Positions 25,666 through 34,141 of a stretch of DNA of 38,022 bases are shown here, piece after piece (the first letter of the stretch is position 1; every line of letters begins with the position of its first letter). The stretch comes from SHWC01 sp945902735 (GTDB lineage: Bacteria > Pseudomonadota > Alphaproteobacteria > UBA828). A program made the position numbers and the translations under genes. The notes under the pieces were generated by a model. It had not been told where the DNA came from and made no database searches. It saw only the letters and a list, made by a program, of their open reading frames with translations. The stretch spans positions 1 to 38,022 of the forward strand of contig CAMDNF010000014.1 of NCBI GenBank assembly GCA_945902735.1, given 5' to 3'.

Positions 25666-26898
25666 GTGAGAAAGGGCAACAAGGTACTGATCAAGGGCGA
25701 CGAGGTCGAAGAACGGTTGATCGAGCAGCTTGAGACGCTGCGGCGCTCGGCCATTGGTCGTACCGCGATCCATGTTCGCTTATCCGCGTTGGCGGACGGG
25801 GGCAATTGGGCCGTCGAGCGTGAGACGGCGGCCGAAACGCTGCTCGATTGGGCCGACGAGCATGGCGCCCATGTCTATGAGTTCAGCTCCGGCGATTTAG
25901 TCGCGCTTTGCAAAGGCGTGCGCTCCGAGGAACTAAGAACGATCACCCATCGACTCGATCAACTCTTCGTCGATGCCCCACGCCGCGACGAAGAATCAAA
26001 CGAAATTAAACTATGCGTTTGGTATGACCTGAGCGCCGAGCTCAATACGCTGGTCACGCTCTGCGATAACGCGCTCATCGATCGCCACGCCAACACGACC
26101 AGCGTCGCCGAGCAGCTCGAAGATCGGCCGTCTGCTGATGCCCGGCCGGTCACGCCCGCCTCCATGGCCCGGCTCGAGATCGCGCTCGGCAGTTCAGACA
26201 TCGATCGCTTTATCCGCCAGCAATCGATTTGCCGCGTACCGCCAGGCCGCCCCTATCTGCCAACACCCTTCGCGCGCGAAGTCTATATACGCATCGGCAA
26301 TCTCGAAGAGGTCATGCTGCCCGACGTCAATCTGCAAAGCGATTCCTGGCTGTTCCACCACCTCACCACCCTGCTCGATCAGCGCATGCTCGCGCTTTAT
26401 TTGCGCGAGCCCGATGGCCTGACGCGCCAGCCCACCTCAATCAACCTCCGTCTGTCGACCGTGCTCTCGCCCGAATTCGGACGGCTGGTCCGCCTGATGT
26501 CCGATTCGGAACGCCGGCGTCTGACCGTCGAGTTGGAAGCGGTCGACATCATTGCGGACTATGAAGGCTTCATGTTCGCCCGCTCCTATCTCAAGGATAT
26601 CGGCGTGACTCTGTGCCTCGATGGCACCGATGAGTTGAATCTACCTGACCTTGTCGCGGTCGGCCTCGCGCCCGATGCGATCAAGATCCGCTGGAATCCG
26701 AATGCCGATCTGAGAGGCCTGGCCGACCCATCGAGCGATTTCGCCATGGCGGTCACGACCTTCGGCCCACACCGCACAGTGCTTTGTCGCTGTAGCGATT
26801 CCCGATCGATCGAATTCGGCCACAGCCTGGGCCTGACCCGCTTTCAGGGTCGTTACCTCGACAAACTGCTGAGCCCGGGTTCCACGCGCTTTAATTGA
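25666..26898 (+). CDS. Unrecognised protein with degenerate GGDEF/EAL-like regions
   Basis: About 410 residues from GTG 25666; TTG 25630 is an alternative start. No canonical motif is intact. The N-terminal part (VYEFSSGDLVALCKG around 65-80) is spaced like a worn GGDEF domain. The C-terminal part has EAL-like landmarks: YEGFMFARSYLKDIGVTLCLDG, then DAIKIRW, and a terminal SLGLTRFQGRYLDKLL. The glutamate and aspartate ligands needed for c-di-GMP hydrolysis are not evident, so a non-catalytic sensor or scaffold role would be the guess. There is no signal peptide or membrane helix. It converges with the EF-G-like gene, 19 bases away. Confidence 0.75.
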   Translation: MRKGNKVLIKGDEVEERLIEQLETLRRSAIGRTAIHVRLSALADGGNWAVERETAAETLLDWADEHGAHVYEFSSGDLVALCKGVRSEELRTITHRLDQLFVDAPRRDEESNEIKLCVWYDLSAELNTLVTLCDNALIDRHANTTSVAEQLEDRPSADARPVTPASMARLEIALGSSDIDRFIRQQSICRVPPGRPYLPTPFAREVYIRIGNLEEVMLPDVNLQSDSWLFHHLTTLLDQRMLALYLREPDGLTRQPTSINLRLSTVLSPEFGRLVRLMSDSERRRLTVELEAVDIIADYEGFMFARSYLKDIGVTLCLDGTDELNLPDLVAVGLAPDAIKIRWNPNADLRGLADPSSDFAMAVTTFGPHRTVLCRCSDSRSIEFGHSLGLTRFQGRYLDKLLSPGSTRFN

Positions 26899-26917
26899 AG
26901 CGCGCGGGGCGGCAGCC

Positions 26918-28969
26918 TCACGCGCTCTTGGCTATGCCGTTCGTTTGCCGATGTGCGTTGACCACCTCATCGGCGAGCCGCCCCGTCAACTCCTGCAGAT
27001 GATCGAATTTGAACTCGTAGGTGCCGACGCCGAGCGTCGCCGAGCGCAATTCGATGATCATGTCATGCATTTCGGATTGCGGCATCGAGGTGCTCACCTC
27101 ATCCCAGCCATCCCAGCCTGATTTAGGTTCATAACCGAGCACCTGCCCGCGTCGCCCCGTCACCAAGCGCTGCACACCGGCGGTGAAACTGTTCGGCACC
27201 GAAATCTTGACCTGAAAGATCGGCTCCAAGAGCACCGGGCCACAATTCGGCAGGCCTTCCGACATAGCGAGGCGGCCCGCCGTCTTGAACGCCATTTCGG
27301 AGCTATCGACCGCATGATATTTGCCGTCGAGCAGCGTCACCGAAAGATCGACCACCGGAAAGCCGAGCGGCCCATGCGGCAAATATTCGCGAACGCCTTG
27401 CTCGACCGCCGGAACATATTGCTTCGGTACCGCGCCGCCAACCACCGCGTTGTGGAATTCGAAACCGGCGCCGCGCGGCAATGGTTTGATATCGACCACC
27501 ACATCGCCGAATTGACCATGCCCGCCGCTCTGCTTTTTATGGCGCGCGTGTTGTTGGATCGGTTTTTTGATTGCCTCTTTGTACGAAACACGCGGCAGCG
27601 ATGTGGCGAGCGCGAGGCCATATTTGTTTTTCAAACGATCGAGCGAAACCTTGAGGTGCATCTCGCCCTGGCCCCACAACACGGCCTCATGCGTATCGGT
27701 CGTGTGATCGAGCGCGACGGAGGGGTCTTCTTGATGCAGCCGCGACATGGCGCCTGAAACCTTGACCTCATCCTTGCGCCGCTCGGCACGCACCGCGAAC
27801 GCATAGACCGGCGGCAAACGCGGCGCGCGCGGCAAAGGTTCGGTCTTGGATTCGGCGACCGTCAGCGTATCGCCCGTCACCACCTTATCGAGCCGCCCAA
27901 TACCCACCAGATCGCCAGCCTCCGCCGCCGCGATCTTGCTTTGCTGCGTCCCCAAGAGCGAGTAGAGACCGCCGACCCGCTCATTGCCCGATAGATTGGC
28001 GCCATCGGCCAAATGCCCGCGATAGAGCCGCGCAAGGCTCACCTTGCCGCCCTGCTGGGTGATGTAGGTTTTCAGAATTTGCAAGAGCGGCGCCTTGCTC
28101 GACATATCAATTTGCTTGCGCTCTGCCGTGTCCGCCGCGGTCGGGCCGATCCGCACGATCATTTCAAGCAGCCGCCTGATGCCCCAATCCATTTCGGCCG
28201 AGCCCATGAAGACGGGCACCACTTCGGCCTTGGCGAGGCTCGCGCGCAAATAGCCTTGAATCTCTTCCTCGCTCGGAATCTTGTCATCGAGCAAGCGCTC
28301 GAGCAGCGAGTCATCGTGATCGGCGAGATTTTCCAAAAGCTGCGTGCGCGCTGAATCGCGGCGCTCGGCAATCGTGTCCGGCGCGGATATTTTGTCCGAC
28401 GGCGCATGCGGCTTATAGCCATAGGCCTGCCCGCTGATCAGGTCGACATAACCAGTCGCCTGGGCGCCATCGCGAATCGCGACCTGACACGGGATGAACG
28501 GAATTTTGGAGAACGGCTTCAGCGCGTCGACCAACTCGGCAACCCGCACGGTCGCTTCATCGATCCGATTGGCGAATAGCACGTGCGGAATATTCTGCTC
28601 TTCGAGGAAATGCAAGAGACGTGACAAGGTCAGCACGCGTTCAGTCTGCGGCTCGCACACGATGATCGCGAGATCGACGCCCATCAGCGCATTCAAAGTT
28701 TCCTGCGCGAACTCGACCGAGCCCGGACAATCCAGCACATTGATCCGCGTCCCGTTATAAGTGAAGCTGGCGGCGTTGATCTCGACGCTCATTTGGCGCT
28801 CGCGCGCCTCGGGCGATGAATCGCCGGTCGTGTTGCGGTCTGGCACGCGCCCTTTTCGGGTAATCGCGCCGGTGGCGAACAGCAGGCTTTCAAGAAGCGT
28901 TGTCTTGCCGCTGGTATACGGGCCTACGAGCGCGACGCTTCGAGGCCCGGAACCTACATTGTCGCTCAT
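26918..28969 (-). CDS. EF-G-like translational GTPase (divergent paralogue)
   Basis: This 683-residue protein has the EF-G domain layout: G domain, domain II, and the C-terminal domains with HKKQSGGHGQFGDV and the terminal FDHLQELTGRL. The P-loop is GPYTSGKTT (16-24). G3 reads DCPGSVEF (80-87), with Ser where elongation factors have the catalytic His (DTPGH). G4 is NRID instead of NKxD. No ribosomal protein genes are nearby, which also argues against a housekeeping fusA. It probably belongs to the EF-G-like/EF-G2 group, whose function is poorly known. ATG 28969 is the start. Confidence 0.9.
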   Translation of the reverse strand: MSDNVGSGPRSVALVGPYTSGKTTLLESLLFATGAITRKGRVPDRNTTGDSSPEARERQMSVEINAASFTYNGTRINVLDCPGSVEFAQETLNALMGVDLAIIVCEPQTERVLTLSRLLHFLEEQNIPHVLFANRIDEATVRVAELVDALKPFSKIPFIPCQVAIRDGAQATGYVDLISGQAYGYKPHAPSDKISAPDTIAERRDSARTQLLENLADHDDSLLERLLDDKIPSEEEIQGYLRASLAKAEVVPVFMGSAEMDWGIRRLLEMIVRIGPTAADTAERKQIDMSSKAPLLQILKTYITQQGGKVSLARLYRGHLADGANLSGNERVGGLYSLLGTQQSKIAAAEAGDLVGIGRLDKVVTGDTLTVAESKTEPLPRAPRLPPVYAFAVRAERRKDEVKVSGAMSRLHQEDPSVALDHTTDTHEAVLWGQGEMHLKVSLDRLKNKYGLALATSLPRVSYKEAIKKPIQQHARHKKQSGGHGQFGDVVVDIKPLPRGAGFEFHNAVVGGAVPKQYVPAVEQGVREYLPHGPLGFPVVDLSVTLLDGKYHAVDSSEMAFKTAGRLAMSEGLPNCGPVLLEPIFQVKISVPNSFTAGVQRLVTGRRGQVLGYEPKSGWDGWDEVSTSMPQSEMHDMIIELRSATLGVGTYEFKFDHLQELTGRLADEVVNAHRQTNGIAKSA

Positions 28970-29292
28970 GACTTACCCCGTCTGTAAAGCCGGGTTAGCC
29001 GATCGTTCTTCTTCTTGTCATTGATCGAACCAGTCAGGTCATGGTTTTGCAACAACCAATTGCAGCCCCCTCATTGGCGACTTAACGTCGCGCCGGGCAA
29101 AGCGGCTATGCGCCGTTCGCGGGAGGGCGGATTGATCAATTGCGACAGGCTGATCGGCGAACACGCTGTGACCGGGCGGCTGATCGCCACCTTCTCGAGG
29201 GGACTCGATGGCATCATGGTTAATGACACGGTCGCACCAGCCCAAGCGATCGACGCCATGCTTAACTCGATCAACCTTGCACGCGGCATCCC
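28970..29292. other. Divergent intergenic region between EF-G-like gene and transporter gene
   Basis: This stretch of 323 bases must contain the promoters for the minus-strand EF-G-like gene and the plus-strand transporters. I see no strong sigma70 pair or palindrome. The only candidate coding segment is the small frame at 29108-29296. Confidence 0.4.
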
Positions 29293-29296
29293 GTGA
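29108..29296 (+). CDS. Possible 62-residue small protein
   Basis: ATG 29108 to TGA 29296 gives 62 residues of unremarkable, soluble-looking composition (for example GRLIATFSRGLDGIMVND). Its stop overlaps the GTG start of the transporter gene as GTGA, the same coupling seen elsewhere in this window. The ribosome site is weak and no family is recognised. It may be a leader peptide, a small unknown protein or chance. Confidence 0.3.
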   Translation: MRRSREGGLINCDRLIGEHAVTGRLIATFSRGLDGIMVNDTVAPAQAIDAMLNSINLARGIP

Positions 29297-30306
29297 AGCT
29301 GAGCCATCTTTTGCTGGCGCTTCTGTGCGCGGCGCTTTGGGGTTATGGCTTCGTGCCGAGCAAATATGGCGCGGCGCACATGCCGCCTTTGCTTTTTCTG
29401 GCGCTCCGTTTCGCGCTGATCGCCCTTCTCACCATTTGGTTCGCGCCGATCCCGCGCGGACATTGGCGTCCGCTTATCTCCTATTCGCTCGCGCTCGGCG
29501 TCGGCCATTTCGCGCTGCTCTATATCGGACTAAGGCTCGGCGTCGAGGCCACCACGGCATCGTTGATCTGGCTCTCTCAAGTGCCGTTGACGACGCTCTT
29601 GGCGTTTTTCGTGCTGGGCGACCGACCAAGTTTGCGAACGAGCATCGGCATGGCGATCGCGCTCGCCGGCTCGGTCTTGTTGATCGCCGAACCGCACATC
29701 GCGGGCGAGCCTCTGGCGATCACCTTGGTCGTCCTCTCCGCCGTCATGTGGGCGGTGGCCGCGATCCAGGCGAAGCGTCTGCCGCAACTCAGCCCGCTCG
29801 CGCTCAATGCCTGGATGGCGCTCATCTCCCTGCCGGTTTTGATCGTGTTATCGGCCCTCCTTGAATCCGACCAATATGGCGAGTTTCTGGTGCCTGATTG
29901 GCGCCTGCACGCCTCGCTTGTCTATATGGCGGTGCTGTCCTCGATCGTCGGCTACGGCATTTGGTTCTATTTGTTGCGCCGGCATGCGGTCAGCCGCACG
30001 GCGCCATTTCTTCTGTTAGTGCCGATCATCGGCGTGGTCTCCAGCATCGCAACCTTGGGTGAGCCGTTCTCCTGGCGTACCGCGCTCAGCGGCCTGATCA
30101 CGCTGATCGGCGTCGCCTTGATCGTGATCCGCCGGCCCGCTGGGCACCCTCACCCCATCCCTCTCCCGCAAGCGGGAGAGGGGGACGCCGATACCCGAGG
30201 CCCGTCCCCTCCGAAGGAAGAAAAGCAACACCCAAGCAACCGAGCCCTCTCCCGCTTGCGGGAGAGGGTGGCGAGCCTCGGGCGACGGCCCGAAGGGAGC
30301 GGGTGA
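29293..30306 (+). CDS. EamA/DMT family transporter with repeat-encoded tail
   Basis: This 337-residue protein is a ten-helix drug/metabolite transporter of the EamA family. The two five-helix halves are visible, beginning LLLALLCAALWGYGFVPSKYG and LVVLSAVMWAVAAIQAKRLP. The membrane core ends near VIRRPAG (residue about 285), the usual length for the family. The last 50 or so residues are hydrophilic and encoded inside the palindromic repeat at 30147-30309, whose final GGGTGAGGG supplies the TGA. A second, interrupted EamA gene follows 4 bases later. Confidence 0.88.
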   Translation: MKLSHLLLALLCAALWGYGFVPSKYGAAHMPPLLFLALRFALIALLTIWFAPIPRGHWRPLISYSLALGVGHFALLYIGLRLGVEATTASLIWLSQVPLTTLLAFFVLGDRPSLRTSIGMAIALAGSVLLIAEPHIAGEPLAITLVVLSAVMWAVAAIQAKRLPQLSPLALNAWMALISLPVLIVLSALLESDQYGEFLVPDWRLHASLVYMAVLSSIVGYGIWFYLLRRHAVSRTAPFLLLVPIIGVVSSIATLGEPFSWRTALSGLITLIGVALIVIRRPAGHPHPIPLPQAGEGDADTRGPSPPKEEKQHPSNRALSRLRERVASLGRRPEGSG

Positions 30307-30309
30307 GGG
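30147..30309. repeat. 163-bp palindromic repeat at the 3' end of the first EamA gene
   Basis: The outer ends are inverted (CCCTCACCC at 30147, GGGTGAGGG at 30301-30309). Two internal hairpins, CCCTCTCCCGC-aa-GCGGGAGAGGG and CCCTCTCCCGC-tt-GCGGGAGAGGG, flank a spacer. This is a second repeat family, distinct from the copies around the urease genes but of the same extragenic-palindrome kind. It has no stop in the transporter frame until its last bases, so it extends that protein. Confidence 0.8.
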
Positions 30310-30310
30310 C

Positions 30311-31213
30311 TTGAAACCACAAGATCTGATGCTGGCGCTGCTTGTGGCGTCGATTTGGGGCTTCGGTTTCGTGCCCTCCAAGATCGCCACCACCGAGGTG
30401 CCACCCTTCTTCGTGGTGGCGCTCCGCATGGGGCTAGTCGCGCTGGTGACGATTTAGTTTGTGCGTGTGCCACGGCGCGAATGGCGCGGGCTCTTGAGTT
30501 TTTCCGCGCTGATGGGCGTCGGTCATTTCGCCCCGGCCTATATGGGGCTTCGCCTTGGTGTCGATTCGACAACCGCCGCCTTGATCTGGCAAATGCAGGT
30601 GCCGCTGACCGTGCTGATTGCCTATGTCGTGCTCGGCGAACGCCTCGGTTGGCGCGGTCTGGCCGGCCTTGGAGTCGCGCTCGTGGGCGTCGCGATTTTT
30701 TTCGGCGAGCCGGCGCATCAGGCGAATTGGCTTGCAATCGGGTTGCAATTTATCGCGGTCGTGTTAAACGCCTTCGCCAACATTCAAGCGAAGCGCCTGA
30801 GCCATCTGAACCCAATCACGATCAACGCGGTCATGGCACTCATCGCCGCGCCGGTCATGATCGTACTTTCGCTTATTTTCGAGACCGGCCAAATTGACGC
30901 GCTCGCCGCCGCGAGTTGGAAAACACCCGCCGGCATCGCCTTTCTCGCGATTATTTCAACGCTGGTTGGCTTTGGCGGCTTCTATTATCTGATGCGGCGC
31001 TATCCGGTCGGCTGGGTCAGCGCCATTGTGCTGCTCGTGCCGCTCACGGGCGCGATCGCGGGTGTTGGCTTGATGGGCGATGAACTGAGCTGGTATTCGG
31101 CCTTGGGCGGCGCGGCCATGTTGCTAGGCGTTGGGCTGATCATCATTCGCCCGCGCACCTTTGTGCGGCACGTCGCCGACGGACCGCCAATGGGCCAAGG
31201 ACCGCTGTCATGA
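30311..31213 (+). pseudogene. Second EamA/DMT transporter, interrupted by one in-frame TAG
   Basis: From TTG 30311 (or ATG 30329) the frame reads LMLALLVASIWGFGFVPSKI and continues to TAG at 30455-30457. It then runs open in the same frame to TGA 31213. In the neighbouring paralogue the aligned position is Trp (LTIWFAPIPRGHW versus VTI-stop-FVRVPRREW), so TGG to TAG is a one-base change. The downstream piece alone (from GTG 30461, about 250 residues) lacks the first two helices. The rest is well preserved, so decay is recent, or the codon is misread, or the base is an error. The stop overlaps the amidase ATG as ATGA. Confidence 0.85.
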
Positions 31214-31965
31214 CGCCGCCAATCGTCGAACGCCCCTCGCCCAATCACGACGCGCGGCCCGCTGGCGCGGTCGTTTCGATGCTTGTCTTGCATTACACCG
31301 ACATGGCGAATGCAACCGCGGCGCTCGATCGGATGTGCGATCCGCTCGCCAAAGTGAGCGCGCATTATTTGATCGACGATGACGGCACGATCTATCGCCT
31401 TGTGCCCGAGGCGCGCCGCGCCTGGCACGCCGGCAAAAGCCATTGGCGCGGCCTTGAGGGCCTGAACGCCGTCTCGATCGGCATCGAACTCGCCAATCCG
31501 GGTCACAGCCTCGGCTATCGCGCCTTTCCGCCAACGCAAATGGCGGCGCTGAGTGCGCTTGCGCGCGAGATCGTCGCGCGCCACGCGATTCCGCCGCGAA
31601 ATGTCGTCGGCCATTCCGATATCGCGCCCGAGCGCAAGCTTGATCCCGGCGAGCTGTTCGATTGGCACGATTTGGCCCGCCAAGGCATCGGTCTTTGGCC
31701 GGAGCCCTTGAGCGATATCGTTTCGACTGACTCGGTTCTCTGTGAAGGCGATGAGGGGCCGCGCATCGCACGGCTGCAAAGCGCGCTCAAGCATTATGGC
31801 TATGGTCTCACCGAGGATGCGCGCTTTGGTCCGCACACGGCATCGGTGGTGCGCGCCTTTCAGCGCCATTTCCGCGCCACTCTGATCGATGGCATTTGGA
31901 ATCAAACCTGCGCGGCGCGGCTTAAATCTTTGCTCGCGCAGGCCGGCGAGCCGATCGCGCCTTGA
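31210..31965 (+). CDS. N-acetylmuramoyl-L-alanine amidase (AmpD type) with peptidoglycan-binding domain
   Basis: This 251-residue protein has an amidase_2 domain (about 20-150) and a C-terminal PG_binding_1 domain (about 175-245). Predicted zinc ligands are H28 (VLHYTD), H135 (GHSDIAP) and D145 (KLDPGE). There is no signal peptide, so it is likely a cytoplasmic anhydro-muropeptide amidase as in cell-wall recycling, although the wall-binding domain would be unusual for strict cytosolic AmpD. ATG 31210 overlaps the preceding stop. Its own stop lies inside the rnpB promoter. Confidence 0.92.
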   Translation: MTPPIVERPSPNHDARPAGAVVSMLVLHYTDMANATAALDRMCDPLAKVSAHYLIDDDGTIYRLVPEARRAWHAGKSHWRGLEGLNAVSIGIELANPGHSLGYRAFPPTQMAALSALAREIVARHAIPPRNVVGHSDIAPERKLDPGELFDWHDLARQGIGLWPEPLSDIVSTDSVLCEGDEGPRIARLQSALKHYGYGLTEDARFGPHTASVVRAFQRHFRATLIDGIWNQTCAARLKSLLAQAGEPIAP

Positions 31966-31990
31966 CCGCGCGGGCCTGAGCGCCTAGTCA
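31962..31990 (+). promoter_or_regulatory. Promoter of rnpB
   Basis: TTGACC (31962-31967) and TAGTCA (31985-31990) are separated by 17 bases, and the RNA 5' end would fall about 6 bases beyond the -10. The -35 overlaps the amidase stop codon. This is an inference from spacing and position. Confidence 0.55.
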
Positions 31991-31995
31991 TCACG

Positions 31996-32400
31996 CGCCA
32001 GACGGCCGGACGGCCGCCTTCACTCTCGGGTGGGGGAGGAAAGTCCGGGCTCCACGGGAACACGGAGCCGGGTAACGCCCGGCGGGGGTAACCCCAGGGA
32101 CAGTGCCACAGAGAAGAGACCGCCGGCGTCTCGGGTTTCGGCCCGAGATCGCAGGCAAGGGTGAAACGGTGCGGTAAGAGCGCACCGCGCTTCCGGTAAC
32201 GGCAGCGGCACGGCAAACCCCTCCGGGAGCAAGACCAAGTAGGGGCGGTCTGTTGGCCGAAAGGTCAACAAAGCGCGTTCCCGCGCCAGCCGCCCGGGTC
32301 GGTCGCGCGAGGCGCCCGGTAACGGGCGTCCCAGATGAATGGTCGTCGCGTGGTCCTTCACCGGACCACGTACAGAACCCGGCTTATAGGCCGTCTGGCG
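31996..32400 (+). ncRNA. rnpB: RNase P RNA (class A)
   Basis: This is the catalytic RNA for tRNA 5'-end maturation. The conserved GAGGAAAGTCCGGGCTCC lies at 32036-32053 and ACAGAACCCGGCTTATAGGCC near 32372-32392. The closing helix P1 pairs CGCCAGACGG (31996-32005) with CCGTCTGGCG (32391-32400). GC-rich helices between them (for example GTCTCGGGTTTCGGCCCGAGAT) and the total length of about 405 fit an alphaproteobacterial type A RNA. No strong hairpin terminator follows, only the T-rich TTCTTCTATTG. Confidence 0.95.
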
Positions 32401-32564
32401 TTCTTCTATTGTTCTAAAATAAAACAGGAACATTCCTCAGGCCCTCTAGGGCTAGGGCAAGATTGTTCGGATTCCTACAATCTGTGGTCTGAAGGCCCCC
32501 GATGCGAGGTCGTGGTTCGCGGCCACAAATGCCAAAAAACCGCCTGAAACCAAGATACTGCGCA

Positions 32565-32593
32565 TTGAAATCCATATTTTCCCATGATATCCC
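32565..32593 (+). promoter_or_regulatory. Candidate promoter of the mraZ cluster
   Basis: TTGAAA (32565-32570) is followed after 17 bases by TATCCC (32588-32593). The -35 is good and the -10 poor. The -10 lies within the MraZ boxes, which would allow direct autorepression. Other AT-rich spots between 32401 and 32560 could also act as promoters. Confidence 0.35.
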
Positions 32594-32604
32594 ATGATGT
32601 CCCA
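32580..32604 (-). promoter_or_regulatory. MraZ operator, three direct repeats
   Basis: TCCCA occurs at 32580, 32590 and 32600, exactly 10 bases apart, embedded in TCCCATGATA/TCCCATGATG/TCCCATAAAA. On the minus strand this reads TGGGA three times with 5-base spacers, the known MraZ binding pattern upstream of mraZ. It ends about 83 bases before the mraZ start. Confidence 0.8.
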
Positions 32605-32687
32605 TAAAACGGGAGCCGGTAGAACCTCTGCCGGCCCTCGCACCGCTTCAAGGATGGGACCCGCCGATCGCTGGGGGAGCGCCGGAC

Positions 32688-33161
32688 GTGGCCGTTTTTT
32701 CAGGTCGTTATGTCAATACGGTCGACCGCAAGGGTCGGGTTTCGGTGCCCGCGCCGTTCCGCGCCGTCTTGGCGGGCCAAGGCCTGGTCGGTCTCGCCAT
32801 TTTCCCGACCCCTATTGGCAGTCCCTCGCTCGATTGTTGCGGGCTCGACTGGCTGGACCAGCTGAGCGAGCGCTTCGCTTCGGCCAATCTCTATCAGCCT
32901 GAATTCGAAATGGCGGCGCTGGTCACGCTCGGCGAAGCCCAGCAAATGCCGTTCGATTCCGAAGGCCGCGTCGTGCTGCCGCCAGCCTTGGTGGCGCATG
33001 CCGGCCTCGATGGCAAAGCCGCCTTCATCGGGCTTGGCCGTCGGTTTCAAATTTGGCACCCGGATAAGCTCGAAACCACGCTGCGCGAAGCGCGCGCGCG
33101 GGCCCCCGGCATTTTGTCATCCCTCAACCTGCCGCCCCTGCCCGGCGGTGGGGGGCGCTAA
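32688..33161 (+). CDS. mraZ: Transcriptional regulator MraZ
   Basis: This 157-residue protein has the two MraZ/AbrB-like repeats: VNTVDRKGRVSVPAPFR near the start and MPFDSEGRVVLPPALVAHAGL in the second half. It regulates the division and cell-wall cluster by binding TGGGA repeats. GTG 32688 follows GGGGGAG with 8-base spacing. The stop overlaps the rsmH ATG (TAATG). Confidence 0.95.
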   Translation: MAVFSGRYVNTVDRKGRVSVPAPFRAVLAGQGLVGLAIFPTPIGSPSLDCCGLDWLDQLSERFASANLYQPEFEMAALVTLGEAQQMPFDSEGRVVLPPALVAHAGLDGKAAFIGLGRRFQIWHPDKLETTLREARARAPGILSSLNLPPLPGGGGR

Positions 33162-34141
33162 TGGCCGCGTTCGTACCCTCCCTCGAACGCGGCCATGCGC
33201 CCGTCATGCTGGCCGAAGTGATCGAAGCCCTGGCGCCGCGCGCCGATGGCGTCTATCTCGACGGCACCTTTGGCGCTGGCGGCTACACCGCGGCCATCCT
33301 CGATGCGGCCGCCTGCCGCGTCATTGCGCTTGATCGCGACCCTGACGCGATTACCCGAGGCGGCGCGCTCCTCGCCGCCTCCGCCGGTCGGCTTGACCTC
33401 ATCGCGGGCCGCTTTGGCGACATGACCGCTCTGCTACAGGCGCGCGGCGTTGAGTCGGTCGATGGCGTGACGCTCGATCTTGGCGTCTCCTCCCAACAAA
33501 TCGATCAGGCCGAACGCGGCTTCTCGTTCCGCTTCGACGGCCCGCTCGACATGCGCATGGAAAAAACCGGCTCGAGCGCGGCCGATTTAGTCAACCACAC
33601 CAGCGAGGAGGAGCTCGCAAGCCTCATCCGCGAACTCGGCGAAGAGCGCCGCGCCCGCGCCATCGCGCGCGCGATCGTCGCGCGCCGCGCCGAAGCCCCG
33701 ATCACCCGGACCGCCGAGCTGGCCGATTTGGTGCGCTCGGTGGTGCGCCGGGGCGAACACGGGGTCGACCCAGCAACCCGCACCTTTCAGGCGCTCCGCA
33801 TCGCGGTCAATGACGAGCTCGGCGAGCTCGAGCGTGGCCTCGCGGCGGCCGAACGCCTGCTCCGCCCGCGCGGCCGGCTCGTCGTGGTCGCGTTCCACTC
33901 GCTTGAGGATCGCTGCGTGAAACGCTTTTTGAAAACCCGCGCCACCGTCGCGCCGGCGCCGTCGCGCCATCTGCCCCCGTCCGCCACAAAACCGCCGCAA
34001 GCCTCGTTCAACTTGCTGCACGGCCATACGCTGAGGCCGAGCGCCCAGGAATGTACAGCCAATCCCAGAGCTCGATCGGCGCGCCTGCGCGCGGCGGAAC
34101 GGACGGACGCCCCGGTCTGGTCCGAGCGGAGAGCCGCGTGA
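33161..34141 (+). CDS. rsmH: 16S rRNA (cytosine-1402-N4)-methyltransferase
   Basis: This 326-residue SAM-dependent methyltransferase modifies C1402 of 16S rRNA. Features are GHAPVMLAEVIEAL at the N-terminus, the SAM loop DGTFGAGGYTAAIL, DLGVSSQQIDQAERGFSF, and FHSLEDRCVKRF. Its ATG shares a base with the mraZ stop, and its stop overlaps the ftsL GTG. Confidence 0.96.
   Translation: MAAFVPSLERGHAPVMLAEVIEALAPRADGVYLDGTFGAGGYTAAILDAAACRVIALDRDPDAITRGGALLAASAGRLDLIAGRFGDMTALLQARGVESVDGVTLDLGVSSQQIDQAERGFSFRFDGPLDMRMEKTGSSAADLVNHTSEEELASLIRELGEERRARAIARAIVARRAEAPITRTAELADLVRSVVRRGEHGVDPATRTFQALRIAVNDELGELERGLAAAERLLRPRGRLVVVAFHSLEDRCVKRFLKTRATVAPAPSRHLPPSATKPPQASFNLLHGHTLRPSAQECTANPRARSARLRAAERTDAPVWSERRAA

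Noticed and set aside
32034..32185. CRISPR-like or repeat array suggested by the GC-rich repeated motifs
   Set aside because: The motifs are the helices of RNase P RNA, with its conserved core sequences and closing P1 pairing.
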